A DNA stretch of 64,000 nucleotides from Yamagishiella unicocca (taxonomy: Eukaryota; Chlorophyta; Chlorophyceae; Chlamydomonadales; Volvocaceae). A model generated the notes under the pieces. That model saw nothing but the letters and a program-made list of their open reading frames with translations, did no database searches and had not been told where the DNA came from. Shown here piece by piece: positions 9,160 through 22,024 of this stretch (position 1 is its first letter; each line of letters starts with the position of its first letter). Position numbers and translations under genes: made by a program. The DNA is taken from the NCBI GenBank assembly GCA_003116995.1, contig BDSL01000013.1:1-64000 (forward strand). Reading direction: 5' to 3'.

Positions 9160-12100
9160 TCACGGCGCCTGGTTCTGCTGCAACGCCCGAAGGAGCTCTG
9201 TTCCGCTGTCCAGCGACTGCGCCTTCGCGGTAGCTTCTGCGCCACCGACTCCACTGCCTTGCAACTGTCGTAGGAGCAACGCCCCTGGGTTAGGTGGTGG
9301 TGGGGCTACCACCTGTCCTGAAGGACCCGATCCAGCGCCACCTGCAGAGGTTGCCGAAGCCTGGAGTGATCGCAGCAAGATCTGACCGGCCTGGACGCAG
9401 TCCAATGATAGCCGCCCAGATGACGGTTCGGCAGGTGTGATCTGTGGCTGAGCGCCGGGCGCGCTATTTTGGCTTCCGGGACCGATTGGCACAGCAGACG
9501 GTGGTGCTGGAGCCGGTCGACCACGGCCACGGAATCCACGACCCGCGGAATCTGGAAGCCGTGCGCTCTTGCCGAAGGCGCTGCCCGCGCGCCCCTCCTC
9601 CTCACCCCCACTTCCTGACGCCCTTGCAGGACTCGCAGCATTTGCAGTCCCCGTTCGTGGAGCTGCCGCAGCAGCACCAGTATCGCGGCCTGCATTTGTT
9701 TGGAATGGGCCTGGTGCCGCAGGTGCCCCATGCCGCATAGCGGCAACTGTCGCCGTCCCCTTGCCAGCTGCCCCATCCATAACACGGCGAACAAGGGATG
9801 ACACCGCCTCATCGCCTTCGTCCATGCTCTGATGTGCATCAACGTCAATGGGATGGGAGTTGGGCGCCGGTGGGATGGGTCCGATTGCGCTGCTCCCCGA
9901 TCCAGCCACCACGTACTCAAAGGGAGGTGACGCAGCCGCCTGCGGGCGCAACAACTCAGTCGAGCTGCCAATATCATCAACAGATTCCTTGCCACGCCCC
10001 TGATCCGGTGGCGCCGGCTGCTGCTGCTGCATCGGCCCATTGTGCGGCATGTGGTTCTGTAACTCCGAGTGCCGCTGCGGCCCCAAGCGGCCTTGGGTAG
10101 GCGGCTGCGGGGATGGCGGCTGCGGGGGGGGTGGCATCATGAACGCAGGTGGCATATGGTAGGGTCCGCCTCCGTTGAGTGCCATCCTCCCTCCCATCGC
10201 ACCAGGCTGCAGCGGCCCCATCATACCACCCGGGATGGCAGCGCCCATCGGCATGGGAGGATAAAAAATCTGCTGCTGCGGTGCCCCTGCGACGTAAGGA
10301 GCGCGTTGCTGGTACACCCCAGCCGGCGGCATCATTTGTGGAGGCATCATGACACCATGCGGGAACATTGGCGCCGGGTGGTATGGCTGTTGCGGCAATG
10401 GTGGCGGCGAGAACGGCTGCTGCATCTGCGGCTGAGGTATGGACGACACCCTCTGCTGCTGCGGCCGAGTTTGTGGCCGCTGCTGAGGGGGACCAGGGGA
10501 GCCAACGCGCGCGTTGGGGACGAGCTGCTGTAGTTGCGCAAGGGAGCCAGCAGGCGCCGACGGCATCCGGTCACCAGCGGCCGATGAGGCAACAGCGCTT
10601 GCAACGGGCACCTGATCTCCTTGCGGCTGCACGGCCTGGCCACTGCTTGACGCCCCGGCTGTAAGCTTCTGCAACAGCGCCTTGCCTGCGAAAGTGTCTG
10701 TGCAGGTGTCAGCCTGGGTTTGAGCTCCCGGCTGCGCTGCAATAGATCGCATGGCGGCACCAAGCAGCTTGGTTGACGGCACTGGCGGCGACGTGGGTGC
10801 CGTAACGGCGACTGAAGCTGGGACACACGCCGTGCCTCCGGCGGACTGCTGCATCGCCTTGGACGCTGCCCGAGACGCGACGTCCCCTGCTTGCTTCGTT
10901 GCCACCGTCCCCTGACCTCTGGCACTCGGTGGTGCGCCAATGCTGGCAGCTGGTGAGGATGACTGTTTCATCGCCTGCTGACGAGGAACTTGATGTTTGG
11001 CAAGCGAAATCTCCACCGGCTTGTTCACGCAGAGCAGAAGATCCATCGGCACAAAGGCACCGCACTTGCTGTTGACGCGGCCATTGAGGTCGCTACCGCC
11101 GCTGAACTCCTCGTCGAATACAACCTCGCATGCCTCGTCATAAACCCCTGCAATAAATGCCGAGTGATTACGTGTAGGTTGAACGACTCTCGATACTTTG
11201 AGCGCAGCCGGTTACTGCACGTACCATGACAACGTCTACAATACGCGGTCAATACACGGTACGCACTACACAACTTCCTCCACAAGAAGGGATGCAGAAA
11301 GGAAAACTCTTGCTGGCTTACCGATTACAGTCCCGCGGTGACCGTATGGCGGAGAGCCCTTCGCGCTGACGCATACAACGCGGTCACCCAGCTCGAAGGG
11401 GCCACCTTGAGCCGCCAGTTTGACCTTCGAGCGGCAGTGCCATAGGGCGCATCACAATAGCTAAGAACATCAGCCAACTAATGCGCAAAGGAGGGTGAAA
11501 GCAGTCATGATGAACCACAAATGCATGCCAAAATACTCACAATTGAGCTGCGATCGGATCCATATTGCCTGGTACATGCGAAACGTTACGCATAAGAATG
11601 GAGCACACAGCTGCGACATGCTTTCGAGTGGATCCCTGCCCGCTTGCCCGATGAGGCACGAGCAATCACGTCTAATCTGTCCATGGCATTCGGGAAGTGC
11701 GGTGGGAGTCCCTGGCCCAAGCAGCCCTGGAGGGTAGGGTGGTCGTACTGGACCACCCTACCATTCCTCTGGTTAGGCAGAGGAGCCAACCAACGCAGAG
11801 GTTCTGTCCTAGATCCCACTGGATATCGACTTCGGGTTCCCAACCACGTGTCATGATGCGCATCAGCTTGCGATGAAACTTCACGTCGCACCTGGTCTGC
11901 GCCGGGCGTGTACGGCAAAAGCATCAGCAACGGCGGCACATTTTCGTACTCGAGTGTCGCCGGAGGATATGCCGGAACAGGGGCCACCATGGTCTGCAGC
12001 GCCTTGACACCCTCGTCTGACAGCACCTTGACGCCCAGCTTGACCAGCGGCCGTTTCGCCAGCGGTGTAGACTTGATCCAGTCTGTCAATGCCCGCACCT

Positions 12101-15100
12101 TGTCCTTGCGCTGCGCTGGACTGAGGCCCGGCAGTAGCTGGTCGAGCCGTAGGTCGCCTGGAAAAGGACACACACGTTGGGCGCGGGCCAGCAAATCCCT
12201 AATGATGTTGGCCTAACTGGCGCATGGCAACGTCTCAAATGCCGCACAGGAATGGAACAGCGGTGCAACAACAAAGATCAAGGAAGCTCGCTAGCTATGG
12301 CTAACAACCATGCATGCTGGGCTCCGCGCCAGACACACTGGTAATGGTGTAAACTCGCCTGCACCGTCGCTTTCTGACTTGATCAGCTGGGTCCAGATCC
12401 ACGGGTGCGTCTTACGGTAATCCTGGAGGATGTTGATGACAGCAGCCGAGTATGTCCAGCCGTTGCCATCATCCGTCGGCTGGCTGAAGCCAGGCACGCA
12501 GACATCCTTCGATGAGGTCTTAATGGCCAAACCCACGTCGTAGCGGTCATCGCCTGGCGGTGGGCCAAGGGCAACCTTAGAAGCAAGTAATACGTGTGGC
12601 AAGCTTCCTACAGTCGTCAAGATTACCGGATTACGGGCGTCACACGGTGCTGTTTGCTATACAGCTACTGTGTTTGCCAGGGTTGCCACTGTGTTTGCCA
12701 GGATTGAGTACTGTGTTTGCCAGGATTGCCAGTGACAACTAACCAGGCACAACCAAGCGGCGTTCGTCGAGCGGTAGCAACATCCGTAGCAAACCCTGCT
12801 GACGCAAGTTCTCACCATCGCGCGCCCACATGTTGCCCGTGATCCGGCCCAGGAGCCGAGGCGATATGCCAACCCGGTTTGCGACCTCGCCGCTGGTGTA
12901 GTACTTGACGGCAAAGCGCTCCACCACGCGCTTGGCGGAACGAAGTGCTTGCATGCCGACCTGAGAGCAAGGATAGGTGCGTACTCCGCTTCGGAAACTG
13001 TTTTGGACAAAGCTTGGTTTGGCCCTTGCCAATCGTTCAGCAGCTACGACTCGTCACCCCCAACACACTCTCCGAACACACCTGGTCGGATACTGGCCGC
13101 ACGAGGAGGCGGTAGTGACCGTTGGCAGCTGCAGCACCCTGCTTAGTAGGCTTGCCTTGCTTCGTAAGACCCTTCCCAAGGTCTGGAAGCACCGAGGCCA
13201 TGCAGCCGAAATGGTGCTTGCCCAGGAACACAACCTGCCATGGAACAGGATTCTGGTTGGTGCCATGCCTCAACTCGTGTTATGTTGCTTGCGCAAGCCT
13301 CGCAGTACAAGGCACGGACTACAACAGGAAAGTGCAAATGCGCAGTGCGATGGTCAAGGCCCCAATGCGTAATCCACGCAACACATCCTGAGGGAGCTTA
13401 CATCCATTCCCTCTTGCAAATCTGGGTAGGCAGGCGTATCGTCGGTAGCCATGGCGCCACCGGAGACCTGTTGAGGCCTCTGCCGTATCACCGCCTGTGA
13501 GCAAAAGGATCAAGGCGACTGGAACAGTCGGGATGAAGCCACACGCAACTAGACATAAAGACCCGTCGATTGACAGACGCTGACAGGCTCTTTCTCACTT
13601 TGTGCAAATACACCAAATAGTTCCATGATGCCGTCAACTCGCCTGCAATGGCACCTGGACCTCGTCCTTGGAGTACGTCTTCTCAATCGTGCCATCGCTG
13701 TGGCGGATGTAGCCGAGACATACTTTCACGCCAACCTACAGTGAAGGGATGGCACGTGGCATCAACAGTAAGGGTCGGCAAACGTACAGATGACATGCCA
13801 AGCACATCAAATGGACTTGCGCAGGCAACCCCTGTACATGCTGTACCTCTCCCAATATTCATCCTAACCTAGAAAGTTCGGAAAAACGCTTTCGGCACTC
13901 ACCACCAAGTCCACCTTGCCCACATCAATACCACTCCGCGACAGGAACGTGGCCGCAAGTTGGGCGGCGTCCGTCTCCCACCGCTGCGCCTCCTGGGCTT
14001 GCCACCGCTGGACCTGTTGGCCGATATGATAGGTGTTCTGTTAATTTACTTACGCCTTCATCCACCCATGCACTCACAGCACTTCTAAAACAATCATTGT
14101 ATGCTTGTCAGTTTGTAAACAGGTAACCTTCTCTAAAATGCACAGGAGTACAGCTGGAGCCAGCAGCAGCACATACACATTATCACAGGGCATTAAATCA
14201 AAGGAAGGCCAGCGCTTCTGTCTTTTACGTGAAACACGATGTGGCCGTCCCAACCTGGCCGCCCACCTCACCTGGTGTCGTCGTAAACCCCTAAAACCTA
14301 AACCTGAGCGCACTGGCATGCCTATCATACGCGCTGTCTCTTATAGCGCTGCCGAGCCCCCTGGCGTCGTATGACCCGCCGCACGCGACCACCAGTAACG
14401 TATGAGCTTCTGTGTGCCCTACCTAAGCTGTTCCCGTCGTATTTCAGTCCTCCCCCTACTTCGTGCACCCGTTCGTTCTGACTTGCCGCGCTCCGTTTCC
14501 GCTCGTGGGTATGCTAAGCAAACGGGTGGGCTTTCCGGGTTGGGTGCCTGCTCGTTGCTTGCATGGGCTTTTGCGTCTCAATGCCGGTGGCAAAGCCCCG
14601 GCGAACGTCTCCAACGTCCGACCGTGACCATGGTACAGCGGTGGGATCAGGGCAGGGCTTCTCCGGCTTTCCTTTTGCTCTGGTATGGTTATGTGGCTGA
14701 GCTGGGCAAAGCTGGGGCCGGGAAGCGGTGGGGGGTCTCCCCAAGTTACACTCGCTGGGTCGGCAGTGCAGGGCTTTCATTCGCTACCCATGCTTCTCTC
14801 CCGTCGCTTCTTATATCCTTCTATTAACATACAACACGTGGTTGTAGTTATCATGCTGCCTGTGGCTACAGCAACAACAATCTTGGGCAATCCAGGTATG
14901 CCCTACAAGACAGCCATCATTCGACCACAGCCTGCTCACCTTTAGGGCGCCCTTGCTGTCGTAGGACGCCTGGCCGCTACGATCGGACACACGTACGACG
15001 CGCGCCTCCTGTAGGTACGGCCAGTTGATATAAGCGCGAGAACCCAGCAGCCCCGACGTGGCCACCTGCTCCGCGCTGAGCACCGCGCCAGCCAGAGCCT

Positions 15101-18100
15101 CTCGAAGATCCTTGAGCCCGAGGATCACACTCTCCTTGCGGCTGGGAGTGCCTAACACGTTCACGCCCGCGTTGCGCAACGCAGGGCGGAGCTGCACGGC
15201 AATGCACAAGGTAACGTAGTTGCGAGGTCACGTAGTTGCGACGTTGTGGTTCCAATGACGCGCGTACTACAGATGACAGGACCGATCGCACGTTTTCAAA
15301 TCGCTTAAGTTAGGGCGTCAGGAGCACGAGCTGTACCCAAAATGTCGGTTACCATGTAAATGCCGTAGTAATCTAAGTTGCGTACCTGCAATGACTTGAG
15401 CGTTGGCATGCCGGGAGGAGTAGCAAGTCCCACGCGTGTACCCGGGACGAGCGCGGGCACGAAACCCTTTCCACCAGTGGGCAAAGGTGGCGGTGGAGGC
15501 CGCTCCAGGCATCGGCTGTGACAAACCTGCACGGTTGCCGATATGCAGCGGTGTACACTCATTCCCCAGAACACATGTTGTAAAGCCTTGGAGGAAAGCG
15601 GTATTCCCCATCTAGCTTAGGATTTGGAGCTGGATTACAACGTATGGAGCGCTGCGGTTGGCATTGGCCGCCAGCCGTCTAATACCGTCGCTTGCATTGC
15701 TTTAAATCACGAGGTTTGTTTTAGTGTATATAACAAAAGGGTGTCACCAATTGTGCCAGCGAGCGACGAGGTCGAGCGCCATCATACGATGGGCATTGCC
15801 GAGCGAATGAATGTCGCTCTGATATCAACGAGGATGCCGAAGATGTTAGGACCTTACCTTGAGGTCTTTGAAGTGCTTTGGCATCGTGGACGCACAGTAT
15901 GGCGCCTCCGACGCGTTCCTGCTGAATTGGAAGATCTATTCGCAACACGTACAAGGGCGGGGGGAACATCGCAGCTTGATAGGCAGCACCGGTGAATACC
16001 AACCTAGACGTGTCAAGGATGGAAAATGCACGCCAAGTTTGCGTCGCGCATCCTGTACTACCGATTGCTGAGGCTGCCATGCTTGATTGTGTTGCTCCGA
16101 TCGTATTTCACATTCCTCACCTGTATTTGCCCGAGCTGGTTCCGTGCAATCTCCTCTTGCGACAGCAGGGTGGTGCGGACGGAGCGCACCGCCTGCAGAA
16201 GTCGAACCTGCAACACCGAATATGGCCAAGCTGTCACGCATACTGAATGGTCCCGCATGTGTTCTGCCATGTAGCCTTCGGCAATTCACCCAATACCTGG
16301 CCGCAGTTTTTTCTGGGACCGGCTACTGGTCTGCCTATAATCAGGCGTGGTCGGCTCCTCCTTACCTCGTCCACGAAGGGTACCAATACCACACCCTCCC
16401 AGTCCGCGCGCTTTCCCTCCATATCCACCTGCGAATTTTTAAATGCGAAGCGCCATCACAAGCAAGTTGCTGTCGAGTTGCGGGAGCATGGAGAGAGTCG
16501 CGGTCCCGGCTGTACGTGTCGATGTTCGCACCTCAAAGCTTCCGGGATAGAAGTCCACGATGGGCGATTCTGGCTCCGTCATCAGCACGCGAAACGGCTG
16601 GGGAAGCAGCTTGCAGCTCGCCGCCGGCAACACGGCCAAGAGCTGCTCGAACGGCCGGAAAGGTACGCCCTGGGCGAAAGCAACCTGTATTGACGTACGC
16701 GAGGAGCACATTCGCAGCTTGGGTTAGACGTGCTGAGCAACCAAAACGTTTTCCAACCAAGGCATTACTGGTAGGTACACAGACACCTCTGAAGTGCTCC
16801 TCCCTTCATTGCCCATGTTCGTCCATTGCCTCAGCGCACCTGTATGCTGTCCAGATTGATCATGTCCGACGCCATGGGCGCGTAATGGTATGGGTAATAC
16901 CAGTCCCAGGACGCCACACCGCGATAGTAGTACTCGAGCACCCAATGCAGCCCCGCAATGTAGTGCTCCGCCACCTGGCGGTGTTCCTCTGGGCTATGCG
17001 CATGCAACTTCTCGGCATAATATCGGTCCTGGAGGCAGTCACGAATTGGGAATCCTTTCAAGGCCGGGTTGCAATATGGAGGGTGACGTACAAGTGCATC
17101 GGCAAGTCCAGTCTGCTGCATGCTTTCTTTGGAGATTGCCGGTTCATCCTACCGTTCCCCGCTCGGAACCATGTAGAAAGGTAATGAGCAAGAGTCTACA
17201 GGTGCGGCAAACTCGGATGCTGTAACTTGGAAGTATAGCGATGAAATGGTCGCCACCGGGTAAGGAGCAACGCGTTAAGAATGGGAAGCAGTCCTTGTCT
17301 TCCCACAAACCTCTTCTCAACCACTTAGGCAACTGGCCTTCCCTTCCGTACCTTCCACATCTGCAGGCCCTCTTCGCCCAGGCCCGACATCATCATCTGT
17401 CGCGCTTCGCGGCTCATCATGGTAGGGCCTTGCGGCTGCTGTGGCGGCGCCCCAGGCCCCGCCGTCGTGGGCGGTTCAAGGGGCTGGTTCAGCAAGTTGC
17501 CACGAGGGGCCGTTGCCTGTGACAACGCCAGCGCGCGCATGCCCGCGTCCACCTCATCCAGCTGCGTGCGCGGACCTGCCATGCGTGCATTGCGCTTGGC
17601 CCGCTTTGATTCCATGAACTCGGCGTCCTGGTGGGTGGGACCATAGAGCAGCGACCAACATCACAGCATGTAAGGTAGTCCTTGGAAACTGTATCCGTCA
17701 AGGTTTGGCCGCAGACATTGTAGGCACACGCATGTGCAGAGACGGGAATATGCTACAGCTACCGTTGCCACTTTGCGTACAATTTGCATTCGAAAAGGCA
17801 TATACGCATACTGTAACATATGCCGCACAATAACACAGCCTACTTCAATGCACGCCACCTATGACTGGACTCTGCTGGTCGTCCCCACCTGCGCGCGCTC
17901 TTCCAGCGTTTGCAGCTCTAGCTGACCGATACGCTCAAGCAGCACCTCCAGGCGACGACGATCCAGGTCGCCGGCATATGTCAGGTAGCCCCCAAGGCTG
18001 GGTAGTAACTCCTTATACAGCTCCATAAGCTTGTTGAGCGCGCCCTCAGCGATGTCAAGGGTCGGCAGCGCTGCAGCACAGAATGCAGAGCGTCACAAAC

Positions 18101-19734
18101 GCGGGCCAGGTTGACGCCGAGTCGGGTTGGAATCAGACCCCTTGTGCACCAAGTACGACGACATGCAGCACGTACCTGGTAGGAAATCATTGCCGACGAG
18201 CATGCACATGAGCACGTAGTCGTCGACAATCCGTTCAAGGTCCAGCGGGAACGGAAGCTTGATATTGCCAAATTCGAGCTCGAAATACTCGCGCAGCAAC
18301 CTGGACAGTGGAGCAACGTGGTATTTTGTAAGGACAAAACCCACGTCAGTACCACCAGCCTTTGGCTAAACCACACGATTCGTATGTTGCGCACGCACGT
18401 ACCCGATCTGGAAAAGGATGAAATTTTCTGCGCAGGGGTTCTCCAACACCTCGCGCGCCGGCTGTCCACGATTTTGGCCAGTGTAAGATACCACCTCACG
18501 TAGCAAGCAGAAATGCGGCTCGTGCGAAACCAGCGACAGCATGACGAGGTCCGCATCGAGGCCGTACATGCAGTGGCGTTGGTTGGGCTGGTAGCTGGGC
18601 TGCCGCTTCTCCCAGCGGATGTACTCCATGATCTTGTGCTCACCCTCGCCGGGCACCTCGTGGCCTTTGGGGTAATGGCGGAAGGCAAACGTGCCACTGA
18701 AAAAACCATGCGCAGGGGTGGCTATTTTATTCGCCGCCGCCACGTTCAAGCAATATCCACAAGCGCGTTGCGGTGACACCTATACTTGCAGCAGCCACTT
18801 TCAAGCAAGAACCATAACCGAATTCGTCACTGGATAATCCAAGTTGCTGCAACACCAAAATTGTTTGGGTCAATACAGATTACTAGGGTGTCACCAACCT
18901 GAAAACACAACGTTGGGCTTCTGCCAAAGTGGGTCATCCGCCATCTTCCGACGAATAAAGAAGCGGAGGTGCTTGCCGAGACGGGCCATGAACTCGGTAC
19001 CAGGCGTGATGCAGTTGGAGTCGAAGGCGTCGTCTGAAACCACCTCGCCCTTGTTGCGCTGCTCCTCCTCATTCTGTTTTGTCGGTTATCACAAGTTCAG
19101 CAAACTATCTCGCAGCCGCTGTTTGCAAAGTCAGGTCAGCAAGAGACAGCTCACATGTCCATTCGCAAGGGGCAAGATTCCGTAACCCGACCAACTCAGG
19201 CATGAAATACGATGTCGTCACAGAAACTTCGATTGGGCCCGCCTTACCGACCCACCTTCAGGCGCTCAATGGCCGATTTGAAGCGCCGAGACCGCTGCTG
19301 GTTCATCTTCGCACGGGGGGCCACACCTGGAACACACAAAACAGATGTCATACACAACCCGCAGGGGAAACTGGATCCCTAGTCTGTTGCATGTTTCCAG
19401 ATGCCGACTGTTCATATGAAGACAGCCAGTGCGGTGTCCACTAGCCAGACAACCCCAGCAACCCACCATCTATGGCCATGAACAACAGCTTCTGCGGCCG
19501 CACAATCTGGATTAGCTTTTCAAGGTAGTCAAACACCTTGAGCATCATATCCTCTTCCGTCACGCTGCCAATGTCCTTCCGGTTTGCGTGCGTGCAATTG
19601 TGGATAATGCCGTTCATGTCCAGGTATAGGTTGTCTATCTCTGGCGGGCCTTCTGTCAGAGTCAGCTTTTGGTTCAACAGCGGATATCGCTCGGAAAGCC
19701 AGCGGTAAAACTTGGGGATACCTGCGCCAGACAT
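9160..19734 (-). CDS. XRN1: XRN1-type 5'-3' exoribonuclease, ~23 exons
   Basis: Processive 5'-3' exoribonuclease that degrades decapped, 5'-monophosphate RNA in the cytoplasm. Exon 1 (19467-19734) begins with ATG and reads [16 protein letters not shown], the XRN hallmark, then [11 protein letters not shown]. Exon 2 (19256-19327) continues [19 protein letters not shown]. Later exons carry [18 protein letters not shown] (from 18664), [29 protein letters not shown] and VGNDFLP (18176-18300), [19 protein letters not shown] (about 16850-17042), and [12 protein letters not shown] and [11 protein letters not shown] (about 16550-16690), then [20 protein letters not shown]. The XRN1-specific C-terminal domains follow, including [13 protein letters not shown] (about 12860) and an SH3-like [15 protein letters not shown] (about 11330-11450). 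The last exon (11145-9160) adds about 660 residues of Pro/Gln/Ala-rich low-complexity tail. The acidic catalytic residues are present. The exon near 13450 is uncertain. XRN2/XRN4 is excluded by the long C-terminal domains. Confidence 0.93.
11733..11762. repeat. Perfect 12-bp inverted repeat in an XRN1 intron
   Basis: GGTAGGGTGGTC (11733-11744), a 6-base spacer, then its exact reverse complement (11751-11762). A second small inverted repeat (CCTCT / AGAGG) follows at about 11766-11784. It lies in the intron between the exons at about 11880-12165 and 11323-11450. It could be a small mobile-element remnant or simply a hairpin. Confidence 0.85.
12667..12731. repeat. Three copies of ACTGTGTTTGCCAGGATTG in an XRN1 intron
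   Basis: A 21-22 bp unit (ACTGTGTTTGCCAGGRTTG plus 2-3 bases) is repeated three times in tandem, immediately downstream of the exon that encodes [12 protein letters not shown]. It is intronic, so no protein effect is expected. Confidence 0.85.
14014..14937. other. Long XRN1 intron, likely inserted sequence
   Basis: At about 924 bp this is the largest XRN1 intron; most others are 100-400 bp. On minus it starts after KGALK with a GTGAGC donor and ends before a CAG acceptor leading to [11 protein letters not shown]. It contains a 141-codon plus-strand frame (14402-14827) of no known family and a telomere-like stretch, CCCCTAAAACCTAAACC, at about 14288-14304. An old transposon insertion is a fair guess but unproven. 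Confidence 0.5.
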
Positions 19735-20307
19735 TCACAGATTCACTCCAAGCAGGGTAGCACTCGGGCGCCGCAGAATGCGCCTAGATCAAGCGTTCAC
19801 ATACAGCATACTTCTGGAATCCATGTTTAAGCAACTCACCCATGGTTCTCCACGCCTCCGCACTTGGTTAGGGTCAAACAAGGGCGGGTTTGCCTGGGCA
19901 GCGCCGTCAGCAGCTGCCAGCCGCTGGAAGTTTTGCAATAATAGAAATTGGACAGTATATGTGCAGGTCTAGGTCCAAACGTAATGGTCTGTGGTCTGGA
20001 GATGCGGCCCTTCGGGTGAGTGACGTTGCCAGACTCTAACACCCCCCTTATACTTTCCTCAGTATGACTCTCCATGTATCAATATGGCCTGGTTACAGCA
20101 CATTGGCATTTGCGCGCACATGCTTGAGTACGGCAATCGCTGGCTTAGGCGAGTTTGAGTTCCATTCGCAAGCGTACAGAACGTGGTTCATTATCAAGCG
20201 GACCTTGTTTACGCTTACCGGCGCTAGCTAGAGCTTGGTGCAAGTCACCCCACCCCCTGTTTTACGGAACAAGCTGCGACCAAGCTGTGACCGCGCCGTG
20301 GCTTACG
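19735..20307. promoter_or_regulatory. Divergent intergenic region, XRN1 / b561
   Basis: 573 bp between the start codons of XRN1 (minus) and the cytochrome b561-domain gene (plus). It must hold both 5' UTRs and both promoters. No clear TATA box or other defined element is recognised. Confidence 0.55.
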
Positions 20308-21652
20308 ATGTACTCCTCACAGGCTGTGATGCCTGCGGGTAGCAAGGCATCTCAGCAGCGCACAATCAGCCGATTGACGCTGGCGTTGCATTGCACGGTG
20401 GCATGCGTCGCTTTGAGCATTGCGTTCGTGCTGTTCGACAATTCGCTCTTCGCGTGGCATCCTGCCTTCATGGTGCGATGGGTGGGAAATGAAAGGCGGC
20501 GCGTGTATTTCCTTTGGATGACGCTGTCAGAGGTGGTTTGGGCGGTTCGGGTAAGTGACCGATTCACGACAACAACGGCCTTCACCCTCTGCCCTGTGGA
20601 TCGGTGCAGAGCATTGGCTACATTGTGTTCATGACTGAGGGGCTTATTGCAGCAATCCACTTCCGACATATTGATGGCCCTGAACGTGTCAAGGCGATTT
20701 GGAGCCACGCTCTATTGCAACTGCGTGCCCTCATCTGCGTGTTAATTGGCTTTGGAGTCATATATCGGAACAAGGTACTTGCGGATGGGTGGTTTTTGAC
20801 AACGCGTGCAAGGTGGAACTCGTCCTCATGCGGCGGCAGGGCTGGGAGGCCCGCAGGGTTGCGACAGTGACCGGCTGGCAGACAAAGGGGTCCACCTGGA
20901 CGCAAGCAAACCGGTGTTTAAGAATTTAGATGCGTGCCCTTTCCCGAAAGCGAACGGCCTCATGTCCTTCCCAGCCACGAGCCCCCCCGGCACTACACCG
21001 TGCACCCCTGGTTGCAGATCGTGCTGGGCAAGCCCCATTTCGTATCCCTTCACGCAAAGGTATGCCCGGTATTGGAGTTTGGTTTGGATGGGAACTTGCG
21101 TCTCCTGACGGGCTTGGCCGCATGTACGGCCGACTGGTATCGTGAGGGCTCTGGCTTGCACCTAGGACGTGCATGGCAATGCGAAGGTCCAGGCTAACAA
21201 ATAAGGAGAGCAAGATCCTCACATTTGTTGAGCCTTTTTTGCATGCGAACGTCTCATCTGTCTCGGGTCTCCCGTTTATCCATCGGTTCCAAGTACCCCT
21301 CCTTGCACTTCATTTGCAGTTCGGGCTGGCGACTCTCATTTTGAGCATCCTCATGCCACTGTGGGGGCTGGTAAGCTTCCGGCGCATGAACATCATTCAG
21401 CGCTTTCCAGAGCGGTGGCAGCCGCGGATTAAGATGCTGCATCGTCAGCTAGGTCTTCTGACGTGGTTGCTGGCTCTTGTGACCATCGAACTGGCGCTGC
21501 CACACCCGGCCGTCAACAAGGGGCGCCTGACGATGGCGTGGCAGGGGGGGGTGGGGCTCATCGCAGCTCTCCTCTCCCTGCTGTCTCTTAAAGCGGTAGT
21601 ATTGCCAAAGCAGTTGGGCGGACCGGAGGACGCCTTGTGCAAGACTGTCTAA
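20308..21652 (+). CDS. Cytochrome b561-domain membrane protein (CYB561D1/D2-like)
   Basis: Membrane haem-b protein of the cytochrome b561 superfamily, which passes electrons across endomembranes (ascorbate or a similar donor in studied members). Four exons join in frame: 20308-20550, 20610-20774, 21018-21059 and 21320-21652, giving about 260 residues, the usual size. Hydrophobic helices are spaced as in the family, with candidate haem-ligand histidines in FAWHPAFM, IWSHALLQ, GKPHFVSLHAK and KMLHRQLG. The third exon is only 42 bp and encodes the conserved K-P-H-F-x-S-x-H loop. Two in-frame starts are possible, ATG 20308 or 20329. No DOMON domain is seen, which favours the short CYB561D type over plant CYBDOM proteins. 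The next gene starts 372 bp downstream on the same strand. Confidence 0.85.
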
Positions 21653-22024
21653 GGGGGTGATAGGGTCCAGCAGGGGACGGCACGGGGAAGTCGCAGTAAC
21701 GTCATGCGTTGCTGAGGTGGAGAACGAGTACATGGGGCTTATCGACATCCGTGATAAGGTTTCCCCTTAGGGAGCTCCATGCGAACATGTGCGTGATTGG
21801 CCACAAGATCCGCACCTGCCAACAATCGATTCATACACGACCACGCAATGTGAGACGCGTTGCCGGATATGACGACATTGCAGATAAATCAGTGAACATA
21901 TTTTTTGTTGTTAAGGAACGGAGGTTGCAGTGCTCTTTTTGGCCACCTGTTTGCTTGCACTGAGAAACTGTGCCACCCTGTCACCATCTTAGCGCTCCTC
22001 CAGTTTGCAGCTTTGTAAGCAATC
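21653..22024 (+). other. Intergenic, b561 to PsbP-domain gene
   Basis: 372 bp between two same-strand genes. The only TGTAA polyadenylation motif here is at 22014-22018, just 7 bp before the ATG of the next gene. So either the b561 transcript ends elsewhere, or its 3' end overlaps the 5' end of the next transcript. Confidence 0.5.

Noticed and set aside
9160..11052. 630-codon ORF as a stand-alone gene
   Set aside because: Its frame extends upstream to a splice acceptor near 11145 and continues the XRN1 SH3-like exon; it is the terminal XRN1 exon.
18664..18710. Extending the XRN1 exon upstream to include TFAFRHYPK
   Set aside because: A CAAAG acceptor at 18664 gives the conserved [12 protein letters not shown] in phase; the longer form does not join in phase.
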